From NCBI RefSeq assembly GCF_030445035.2, contig NC_080688.1:68047449-68111448 (forward strand): a stretch of DNA of 64,000 bases, in the 5' to 3' direction. Under the pieces are notes generated by a model. It made no database searches. It saw nothing but the letters and a program-made list of their open reading frames with translations, and was not told where the DNA came from. Made by a program: the position numbers and the translations under genes. The stretch is from Dasypus novemcinctus (Eukaryota > Chordata > Mammalia > Cingulata > Dasypodidae). Shown one piece after another: positions 20,831 through 34,214 of this stretch. The stretch's first letter is position 1. Each line of letters starts with the position of its first letter.

Positions 20831-22700
20831 ATCATAAAGCTATAACAATTTCATTTGCTTTGATACCAACTTAATGTCAATAGCATACATAAACTATGTT
20901 CCTATACTTCCTTGTCCTCCAATGTTTATGTAGTTCTTGCCACAAATTGCATGTTTTTACATTATGATTCCAAAACAATTGTCTTATCATTACAATTTAT
21001 GCATTTGCCTTTTAGATCCTTAGGAAGTAAAAGGTGGAGTTACATATAAAAAATACAACAATACACGTATTTATTTTTATCCATGTCATGTCCTTTCGAC
21101 CTGCAAAACTCCCTTTAACTTTTCCTATAAGGCTGGTCTAGTGGTGATGAAGTCCCTCAGATTATGTTCATCTAGGAATGTCTTAATCCTGTCCTCATTT
21201 TTGAAAGATTGTTATGCCAGATATAGACTTTTTGATAGACAATGTTTTGCTTTTAGTACTTTAAATATATCATCCCACTGCCTTCTTACCTCCATGGTTT
21301 CCAATGAACAATCAGCACATAATCTTATTGAGGCTTCTTTGTATATGAAACATTGCATCCCTCTTGTGGTTTTCAAAGTTTTCGCCTTATCTTTGACATT
21401 GGACAGTTTGATTATAACATGGCATGGTGTGGATCTATTTGGCTTTAACTTGTTTGGCGTTCGTTGAATGTTTTGGATCTGTATGCTTATGTCTTTCATT
21501 AAATTTGGAAAGTTTACAGCCATTATTTCTTTGAATATTTTCTTTACCCCTTTCTCTCTTTATTCTCTGGGTCTCCCATAATTTGGCCATTGTTACACTT
21601 GATGTTATCCCAAAAGTTCTTCAGGCTCTTTGATTTTCTTCATTCTTTCTCCTTTTGCATCTCAGACTGAATGATTTCAATTGTTTTACCTTCAAGTTCA
21701 CTGATTCTTTCTTCTGCCAGCACCAATATGCTGCCGAACCAATCTAGGGTATATTTAATTTTTGTTATTGTGGTCTTCACTTCTGTTTGGTTCCTTTTTA
21801 TAATTTCTGTCTATTCTTAGTCTTTTTGTGTTCATCTATTGTTTTCCTGATTTCCTTTACCTCTTTGTACCTACATTCCTTTAATTCTTTGAATGTATTT
21901 AGGACCATTTTAAAAAGTCTTTGCTTGGTATATTCCATGTCTGAGCATCATTACTGAGGGTTCATAGTGCTTTAACTTTCTCCATTGTTTTAGGCCAGTG
22001 CTTCCTGTTTCTTTGTGTGGTTTGGAATCTTTGGTGAAAAATTGACAATTTGAAACTTTAGTGTGTTATATTTAGACTCAGAAGTGTCTGTTCCTTAAGG
22101 TTATATTCAGCTAATGTTATGACAGAGCTTTCCTTGAATGTTTAGGCACTAACAAAAACCAAAAAAAAAAAAAGTAAAGGGAAGAAAGAAAAGGAAACAG
22201 CTAGCTAAACACCTTTCCCAGTCTTTGCAGATTGATGGGTACAAGTGCTCTCTATACAATGAATTTGGAGAATAACTCCAGGCCAAATTGTAGTCCTTTC
22301 TGTGCACGAATCTTTTTGTTTATATGGTATTAAGTTTCCTCTTCTCTAGGAAACAATTTCCTCACAGTCATGGGCACTTCACTTTATATACTACAGCCAG
22401 CAATCCCTTGCTGTGAGCAGCAAGATTTGACTGCTCCCCCATTGTATCTTTAAGTACCACTCTATGAACTGATTTTTACATGCAGGTCAAGTTCTGTGAT
22501 GGTGAATCCCTCAGGCCACTACCAGACAGATAGTGCCAGACATATATACTCCCAGTATGTGCATGAGGATTACTCTGCTGCTCTCTCCCAAACTGGGACA
22601 ATGGATCTGCACTTGGAGTGCAGCCTGGCTCTGCAGTGAGCTGGTGAGGGGTAGTTGAGGGGCCAGCAGGGTACCATGAGATCTTAGGTCTTTGATGTAG
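20831..22700 (-). mobile_element. Old L1-family fragment
   Basis: The plus strand carries phrases familiar from old L1 insertions read in reverse, such as 'CCTATAAGGCTGGTCTAGTG', 'CTTCTTACCTCCATGGTTTC', 'TTTGAATATTTTCTTTACCC', 'AGTTCACTGATTCTTTCTTC' and 'GTTTTAGGCCAGTGCTTCCT'. The open frames on both strands at 21141-21523 (103-108 codons) are shadows in this remnant. The subfamily is uncertain. The retroelement at 22705 is inserted at its right side. Confidence 0.55.
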
Positions 22701-22704
22701 CTGT

Positions 22705-25525
22705 TGTCTTTTTTTAAAAAAATTAATTAATTAAATTTTAAATTCATTTTTAAAAATATTACATTAAAAAATATGAGGTCCCCATGTATCCCTCATCCCC
22801 TCACCCCACTACTCCCTCCATAGCAACATTGTCCTCCATCATCATAACATATTCATTGCATTTGGTGAATACATTTCTGAGCATCAATGGTCCACATCAT
22901 AGCCCACACTCTCCCACGTTCCATCCAGTGGGCCATGTGAGGATCTACAATGTCCAGTAATTGTCCCAGCAGCACCACCCAGGACAACTCCAAGTCCCAA
23001 AAATGCCTCCACATCTCATCTCTTCCTTTCTTCCTCCCATTCCCCACACCCACCATGGCCACTTTTTCCACACCAATGCCACATTTTCTTTGATTAATAA
23101 CCACAATAGTTCATGAATAGAATATCAGTAAGTCCACTCTAATCCTTACTCTATTCCTCCATCCTGTGGACCTTGGATTGGTTGGGTCTGAACCACATCT
23201 ATGTCAAGAGGGGGCTTAGATTCCACATGGATGCTGGATGCAATCCTCCTGCTTTCAGTTGTAGGCACTCTTGGCTCCATGGTGTGGTGTTTGACCTTCT
23301 TCACCTCCATGTTAGCTGAGTGGGGTAAGTCCAATAAACCAGAGTGTAGGAGCTGAAGTCTGTTGAGGCTCAGGGCCTGGCTATCATATGGTCAGTCCAG
23401 AGATTCAGATCCCCTAGATATATGTTAAACCCCAGCCCCAACTACAATTCTGGTAAAGTAACAGGAAAGACTTTTGAAAAGAGATCACATCTGAGTCTAG
23501 CTCCATCACACAGAAACACCAACTCAAAAGAAGGGCCAACTGACATAGCAGTGAACTCCATCTGCCATGACCATAAAACCTGTGGGTCTCTGTAGCCCTC
23601 AGAGGAACCAATACTTGGGGTTGTATCTACTTTATCTGCCTCTGAGACTCTGCCCAGGTGTGCATAAGGACAACCTCTCTGATAACCTCCAGGCTCTTTT
23701 TTAGAGACTCATAGCCATAAAAACTCATTTGTCCTTTCCATTTCCCCCTGATTTAGGTAAAAAAGCATTTTAACTCCTGTTATTATACGTAGACAGGGAT
23801 ATTCTGCTGGTCTGCGTTGAACCTTTTATTCCAGGTCATTTTCTAGTCACGTCATCAGCTGGTACTTGGTAGTGATCCCTTGGCACCAGGTAGGCTCATC
23901 CCCGGGAGTCATGTCCCACGCTGGGGGGAAGGCAATGCATTTACATGCTGATTTTGGCTTCGAGACTGGCCACATTTGAGCAACACGGAGGCTCTCAGGA
24001 GGTAACTCTTAGGCACATTGCTGCTCTAGGCCTTGTTCTTATTTCAGGTGCACAGGCTCACAAGCATAGTCATTAGTATCAGGGGCTCATTGTTGGACCT
24101 TCATTCCTTTTTGGTCTTTGCCATTGCACTTGGGGGATTGTTGCTGTTCCTTTGGGGATGTGATAGAGCTCCCCTGGCTAGGAACTCAGCACTCCCTCAG
24201 TTGTTGTTTTTAATTGTTTACACTATGAAAATATCCAAACATTTTTATGTACCCTGGATATATGCCCTGTATAACTCCCTGTCAACCATATGTCCCCTGT
24301 CAATAACATCCCACACCAGTATTCCTCTACTGCCATTTTTGAACCACTCTGTGATCCAAAACTTCCTGAAAAGTGAAGCCCAATATATTGCCAGGTTCCC
24401 TTAATAGTAAAATGGAATATTGCGATGAGTTTAAAGGTTAGATATAGAATACATATTAATTTGGAAAAATTCTACATCCTATCTTTTTCTTTTCTTTTTT
24501 CTAATTATTAAGCTTATCTTCACAAGAGTTTTAGATCACAGTAATTCATATATACAATATACAGTACTCCCACATGTCCAACATAAAACCTTTTCCCTTC
24601 CACAGCAATAAACTTTTAACATATTCATACCATATTTACTGAAACTGATGTACAGATATTTAGACAATAGCTTTCAAACAAGGTAACATTTGTGTTTACA
24701 TTGTGGTTTATACTTTAGGCTATACAATTTTCTAAATTTTTAGTTATTCTATGTTTTACATTATGATTTACATTTTAGCCTATCAGCCCCTATATATTTT
24801 TGGTATAATTTTACATGTTTTATATCCATCCTTGAGTACTCTTGTGAAACACTTCTATTGCCCTCACAGTTACGTTGGTTCCATCTATTCAATACCTATT
24901 TCCCCCTCCCCTTAGGGCCCACAGTGACAGTCAATCTTCATTTCTTGAGGAGCCATGTTCAGAGATACTTGCAACAGTGTTGAAGGCTTGACATGCTCAA
25001 CTGCCCTAATGCCCTGGGAGCCACCATTTCTCTTGAGAGATACAGTTCCCTCTATTTGATGGCATCAGTTCTCCCCAGGATGTGAGTATACCTTCACTCT
25101 CATTATATGGGTCTCTACCCAATGATATAACCCACTCTGGCAAAATGAGCATTCACATATTCAGTCTGTCCTGCATCAGATTATCCCCTTTAAGTATCTT
25201 AAACAGGTAACTTTCCTTATTATATTTTTGAAAAGGTTTTCTCAGCATTATACTCTCAACGAACACCTGCCAATCTCCTATGTTCGTATGTTGCCCCACC
25301 CTCCCCCCAATTTCTTGGGCAATATTATCCATCCGCCCATCCCTAGCCCCCCTCAAGCCCGCAAAGCCCCACCCAAAGGTAACCCTATGCCCCATTTTAT
25401 CCCTTCCTTGTATGCATACTTACCTCCAGCTTATCATAGATTTCATCCATGTAGATGTCAGCTTACTTGATTCAGCACTTGCTCTTCTTCTGAAGTCCTG
25501 AAGCTTTGAGAAAGATATTTCTGCT
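22705..25525 (-). mobile_element. ORF-less L1-mobilised retroelement, copy 2 (about 2.8 kb)
   Basis: Homologous over its whole length to 34233-37029. The minus-strand 3' end is an A-rich tail seen on plus as T7A7TTAATTAATTAAATTTT at the left border. The same landmark phrases occur in the same order: 'ATGGTCCACATCATAGCCCA', 'GGCTCATCCCCGGGAGTCAT', 'CATGTCCCACGCTGGGGGGA' and 'CCCACTCTGGCAAAATGAGC'. The longest frames (123 codons on plus at 24033-24404, 80 on minus at 25153-25395) have no domain, and no reverse transcriptase or endonuclease is seen. The right border is approximate. 'CTGTTGTCTTTTT' left and 'CTGCTACTTTTTG' right may be the decayed target duplication. It is inserted in old L1 sequence. 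Confidence 0.75.
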
Positions 25526-26500
25526 ACTTTTTGCTGGTGATTCAAAGCTTCTGTGAGTGAATGGAGCCCTGAAACTTCTCACTGTGTCACCTCGATTGGG
25601 GTAAAGACTTACATTTTAAAACCTGACTTCATTTTATTTACTTTTAAAAACATACAGTAAAATTATTTTTTTGTGGTGTATAGTTCTATGAGTTTTGATA
25701 AACTCATATAGTTGTGCAAGCCCTTCCAAAATGAAGACATAGAACAGTTCCATTACTTCAAACTATTCCCTCATGTCGCCCCTTTTAGTCAACTATTTGC
25801 TCCATCCTCAGCTCCTGGGGACAGTTTTCTGTTCCTATGTTTTCCCTTTTCCAGACAGACATATGAATGGAATCATATAGAATGCAGTCTGATGTCTTTC
25901 ACTCCCATAATGTATTTGAGATTCATCAATGTTGCTCTGTGAATCCATGTTCTTTTTGTTGTTGTTGCTGCTATGAGTAGTATTGAATTGAATGGATATA
26001 CCACAGTTAATTTATTCATGAGTTGATGGACATTTGGATATTTCAGTTTTGGGTAATTATAAATAAAGGTGCTGTAAACATAGCAGTTTATAAACACACA
26101 GTTTTTGGGTAAACACAGTTTTCATTTTCTTAGGTAAATACCTAGGTGAGATTCTTGAGTAGCATGGTAAGTTTATGCTTAATTTTATAAGAAACTGCCA
26201 AACTATTTTCCAAAGGGGCTGTACCATCTTGTATTCCCATTTTTCAATATATGAGAGTTCCTGATATTTCCCATTCTTGGTAGCATTTGGCATTATCTTC
26301 TAAATTGTTTTTAAAATTTAGTTTTTCTAATAAGGGTGTAGTGATGTCTCATTGTGGTTTTTATTTGCATTTCTTTAATTCCCTAGTAATATTGAGCATC
26401 TTTTCATGTGCTTATTTGCTATTTGTATAGATCTTCTTTAGTGAAGTATCTGTCCAAAATGTTTACCTGATTTTTACTGCAGGGTTTTTTTTCTTGCTGA
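25526..26500 (-). mobile_element. L1M 3' end fragment
   Basis: From about 25620 the plus strand is the reverse complement of an old L1 3' end: 'GTGGTGTATAGTTCTATGAG', 'GACATATGAATGGAATCATA', 'AGAAACTGCCAAACTATTTT', 'CCAAAGGGGCTGTACCATCT' and 'GAGCATCTTTTCATGTGCTT'. This is a common landmark order in mammalian L1M elements. Minus-strand frames here (74-78 codons) are remnants without function. Confidence 0.8.
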
Positions 26501-28590
26501 GCTTTGAGATACATGTACCTTTTAAGATTTTTTTGTTTTTGCAAATAATGTCAATAGAGTTTTAAAGACAGTACATTTCTGTCTCCCTTGCTCTGAGATA
26601 CCAGAGAAAACCCCTGTCTTGTTCTGAGCTATTGTACTGTTGCACCACCTGGTCCAAATCAGCATCATGATAAGATCACCAAGAAGCCCTCTCTTTCCCT
26701 GTGACCCCTTGGGAAAGTATGTGCTTCTAGGTTGTAGCCAGGAATACAAGACCCCAGACACATCATTAAGAGTGGTGCAGGAGTCTGGGGAAATGGAAGA
26801 CTGGAAACAGAGGGATAGAGTTACTTTGCTCCTGAGCATATCAAGAAGTGATTTGACATCATCAGTGTGTGGGCTGTAAGCTGTCTCGGGTATTAATTAT
26901 AATAATACCATTGTTGCAATTGGTAGAATTTCTCATTTGGAGTTATACATAATGGTACAAGTTACAACTGGATTTGGGTAGATCACAGTGACTGTATTAA
27001 CTTCTCCATACTCTCATTGTAAAGAAATTCTGTTAGGCAGAGTTATTAACTGTCTTACCCTCAATTAGCAATAATTTAGAATGTTAGATTTTTAAAATAA
27101 CTCAATAGTTTGAACCTCATCTTTACTCATTTGTTAAGATACTGGTGGTGATGTAGGATAAATATGAGTGATACTTATGAAAAATAATGGTTCATCTTAT
27201 AATGACTATTTATATAACTCTCCCCTTTGACTATATCTCTACTTGAATAATGTTTGATCAGATCTGGCCTTGGGAATAACCGGAGTAAGGTTGCAATATG
27301 TTGCTATCAGTGGATGCTGCGAGCAACCAGCTTCAGTGCTTGAAAAGTGTTCTATTTGTTCTTCTCCAGCTATACCCAGATGTGCTGATGCCATCAACTC
27401 CCTAGTCCATTAGCCAACCCTCCAAAAGGCTGGCTTACCATAAAAGCAATGAGTATGGTGCCTCCTGCTGGTTATAATTGCTTCATTCCTGGTTGTGCTC
27501 CCTGGGCACTTGGGTGGTCTTCCAATTCAACCCTTAACCTAGTCCCTGTGGAGTATATATGACTGGACTCTTTTTCTGTATGTGTTTCTTGGACCTGAGT
27601 CTTGCCCTGAATCTTACTGGGGACTGAACCCAGTGTCTTAAGTTATTGCACCTCTTGCCCTCAGTCCCTGGCTTGGATCTTGCTCTCAAATTGGATGTTC
27701 CTCCAGGCTTATGATGTTTCTGTGCCCTGCAGAGGCTCTGGGGCTGCAGAGGGGTTTTCATTCAGATGATGATCACCCCCCGCATCTAATGCTTGCCCTG
27801 CTTGGAAGGTACTATCTCCACATCAGGGTTTGACCAGTTTCTTCCTTTTCCTTGGACCATAGGTGGTGACTTTTTCTCTTTAAAGCTTTGTCATAAAGCA
27901 AAATCACTTATCACTTACATAATCAAAAAGATAAACTGTTTCTGCAGGAATACTCTATGCCTTAGTGAAGGTGCCGTTCTGGCTGTGGCTGTGTCCGTGC
28001 CTCCTGAACACTCTTTCTTCCACCACGGCTGTGCAGTGATTGTGGGCCCACCTTTCATGCTCCAGAATATAGCAAGAAAGGGAAGTCAGCTGTCAGCATT
28101 CCTGCGATGAGATGACATCCTGCAGCAACAGCCACGTTCAGTTCCCTGTGTGGATTTTATGGTTTTGGCTGCTGCTGACACTGGCTTTTGGCCATTTCTT
28201 TACCAGTCATTGTGAGCATGTGATCCAAACAGTTCTCAAATCATTAGAAAGCAAGGAGGGACTAGTAAGGACAAATACTGGTTGTATTCCAGGCAGCAAT
28301 TTACATCTTGGGTAACTTGTGGGCATGGAGTTACAAGACAAGCAAGACTATTTGTATCATCCAAAGATCAGAAAGTATGGAAATTTCATCTCATTCTTTT
28401 TTAAGAAAATCTGTTATTGAGACATCTGTTCAGTATGTACCCCTTTGAGAAAAAGATTTATTTTTCTGTTTGTAGAAGTCCACATTGAAGGGGTAAAGAT
28501 AGTGGATCTACCAACCTAGTCATGTAGAATGTAAAAGTCACATGCATGTGTGTGTCCATGTGTGGGGTGTGTGTATGTGTATGTGTGTCC
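26501..28590. other. Unique intergenic sequence
   Basis: Two kilobases with no recognised gene. Candidate frames (26522-26839 minus, 105 codons; 27534-27761 minus, 75; 27793-28110 plus, 105) overlap shadows on other strands, have no motifs, and lack splice or promoter context that I can see. A TG-rich run (about 28545-28586) precedes the pseudogene. Confidence 0.4.
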
Positions 28591-28594
28591 TTAT

Positions 28595-31240
<2,646 letters not shown>

Positions 31241-32084
31241 AACTTGTGTGTCTGTATTGTGTGTCAGAAAGAGGCCTTGAAGTCTGCTATGCCATCTTAA
31301 TGTCTACTGTTGTTATTTTCTGGAGCAGACTGCTGCTCTACAATCTTCATTAGGTCTTTATTGGATGTAACTATAGGCTAAGCTTGAGCCAGGTTGCTGA
31401 ACCCCTCTGAGTAACCTGATTTGGACCATTCATTGGACACCCCACAGTAATCAGTCAGAGCTGGGTTGGTGTTCCCAGTCCTCCTCCTTCCTGCTTTCCC
31501 TTCTATCCCTTCAGATCCAACTGAGTCATTATTTAGCATCTGGGAGGGGGAACACCTATAATCCCTTGATTGTTATGGAGTTCCTGGGATCACTGGTAAT
31601 CAAGGTCATTTTGCTGCCAGGTTTGAGTTCTAGTTCATCTCCTCCATGTCTTCCTCCTCACCCTTTTCTTCCAGGGGGAAAAATAAGCACTGGCATTTTT
31701 GCATAAGAGACAAACAGATTTAAAACACAGATTGCTTTTTGTTCCCTCATTTGAAATGAAGTAGATTTATTGAATCCCCTGGACAACTTTAGAGATTCAC
31801 TACTCTATTTAACAGGAAAATAACGTTGAGTAAGATGGCTCTGCTCTTCAAGTCCTGAAATGCTAGCATGTGGACATATTTGAGAAATAGGAATATAGAC
31901 ACTGATTTCTACTTTTCATTCTGAAGTTAGATCAAAGCCCAAGTGTTACGAGATGGCATAGAGGAAAGTTATGGTGGCTAGTTACCCATCACTGTTATAC
32001 AGCAGTGCCACCTGAATGTCTTTAAACATTCAAGTTCCCTGCCCTCTTCCCTGAAAATTTTGTGCTGCAGAGCAACTTTGTATT
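31241..32084. other. Unique intergenic sequence
   Basis: No gene or confident repeat is seen. Composition is balanced. Confidence 0.35.
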
Positions 32085-32160
32085 GTTTTTTTTTTTTACA
32101 CCAGTACCCCAGATGATTCTCAGGCTCTCAAATTAGGAAAACACTGTCCTAAAGGAACTA
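32085..32160. repeat. Poly-T run and short MER5-like remnant
   Basis: A T-rich run at about 32086-32097 is followed by 'CCCCAGATGATTCTCAGGCT' and 'AAAACACTGTCC', resembling one end of a MER5-like element. The call is weak. Confidence 0.4.
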
Positions 32161-34214
32161 AGCCTGAATCTTATAGGGTCATGGTAGTATCTTTTGGGAG
32201 GAGCTTAGAGAGCATTCCTTTCCCTCATTTTTCAAGTGCAGACCTTGGGCTATGGGAGCTGGGGTAACAGTGAGATGCTGAGGTGTGGTTTGTACCTGAA
32301 TGTCACCATGATGGACTCCTAGGCCTGGTACTTTCAAGGAGGTCAGAGGAGGGCCAGTGGCAAGGCTATACTCTGTGAGAAACTTCCTTTCCAGTAACAC
32401 CCAACGGGGGGATGCTGTGTCCCTAAACAGGGCTGCCCCACCTCACAGCTGTGCAAGTGGCACCAAATTAATCCTTCATGCCTGCACAGAGAGAGATGGT
32501 GTGGCGGTGCCGACAATGTTCAGACGTGTTGTCATCTTTCTCCTGAGGGCTTCTTTCTCTTTGCTTTATGTTTGCAACAAGGCTATTTGTCAAATTTAGG
32601 TTATGGATCCTTTGGGCAAAACTGTATCTGATTTTATGTTCTGTATATAGCCAAGGATGAATCCTCAGGATATGGGGAAAATGATACAAAATTAGTTTTT
32701 TCCTATTCTTGACTTCATGGAATCTTACTGTGTGTTCTTTAACAGAGACTCTAGTACCTATAAATTATTGCAGAGTTATGGCATCTTTACTGAAGAAGGC
32801 TGTTTACTTTAGGGGTGTTTATGAAAGGAAGAGAAAAGGTAATTTACTGCCTGTGGGGGAAATCTGTTTATGTTTTTTGAATACAAGTATATATTATATA
32901 CATGGTATAAATATAAAATAATGGTGCTCTTAATTTTTTGTTTTTAACCAATGAACCTAAATTGCCATCCCCTTCAAAGCAGTGCTTCTAAATTTGAACT
33001 CAGAGCATGCTTCTGAGTCATATTAAAAAAAAACAAAACAGAAACAAAAACAACTAGTCCATTGGTTTAGAATCTTATCTTTGTAATCCCAAACTCTATA
33101 GTCATGTAGGGTCATACTTCTACACAAATTCCAAATGATGTTTGAAGGGGTTCCAAGAATCAAATTTACCTGTGAACATATAGGTTTAAAATATTTAAAT
33201 GGGTGAGTCACATGTGTTAGGGGAACAAAACAATTCTGCCAACAAAAGACCCCTCTGTAATGATAGGGAGGAAAAACAGAATCTATTCCTGGGTAATCAT
33301 TATCAGATTTACATGTGTAAGGCAGCATGGCAGTGACCACAAAATCTGGACAGAATTGCATATGACGTTATGCAGTAAAGCCGAAGACAAAACGATGAAC
33401 ACCTCTCATGTCTGTGAGACACAAGTGGATACGCCTTGTGATGGTCTCTGCTATGCCTTAGGAGAGACTCCTGAGCGCATTTTGCAGATATGTTTTTACA
33501 GTTCCAATGGTCAGAAGGCCTGAGACATTGCTTTGTGAAAATCAAAAGGTCCAATTTCTTATATTCAAGAAGATGCCTAGGAAGGAGAGGGTGGGGAGAT
33601 GGCTACCTCTCTCTCCAAAGAATTTTATCATTTTACCCCTGAAGTGCCTTAAAGCCAATTCTCTAAGGAATGTTCTAACAGTGACTGTACAATTGGAAGA
33701 AGTAATTAACTGTGAGGGTGAATATTTTCAATAAAAACATGAATTTGGATATTGAAGTCTTTTTATGTTTACTTAAAAAAGCAGTCGCAGTTTGCATGTG
33801 GGCTAAATTGCTAAATGTTAAAGCTCATTTAAAAAGTCATTTTGCTGAGTCACTCATTCAGTGAAAACCTGAGGGAAGTAATTAAAGCAGTGGGTGAGAG
33901 AAGATGACTCAATTCACTCCCAGAAAGGAGATCCAAGTGAGGAGCTGGCCTGAGGAGCCATGAGGGCCCAGGCCCTCCGAGCAGCCAGGGCGAAAGCTGG
34001 CTTTCCTAAAGGAAAGAGGGCAGCCGAACACTTCTCAACAGTAAAGAGGTGCTACTGTTATGTTTCACTGCTGTGACTTTGATTATTTAACAGCTGAGTG
34101 TAAACTGTGAGGTAAAGTGCCAAAGCTAAAGAAAACGAGTGGCATAGGATTAGCCAACAAATAGGAAAAATGGAAGCTTTTTGCTAAGTAAAAAGTGGCA
34201 TAAGACGCGGCCTC
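32161..34214. other. Unique intergenic sequence, candidate conserved non-coding DNA
   Basis: No coding frame stands out; the longest is 112 codons on minus (33023-33361), opposite other frames. A short 'AGTGCTTCTAAATTTGAACT' stretch near 32982 hints at another decayed DNA transposon. The right part (about 33780-34214) is free of repeats I recognise, contains an AP-1-like TGAGTCACTCA at 33847 and has balanced composition. It is a reasonable conserved-element candidate. Confidence 0.35.

Noticed and set aside
24033..24404. 123-codon plus frame similar to a frame at 35713-35895
   Set aside because: The similarity follows from both lying in copies of the same retroelement, on its antisense strand; no domain is present.
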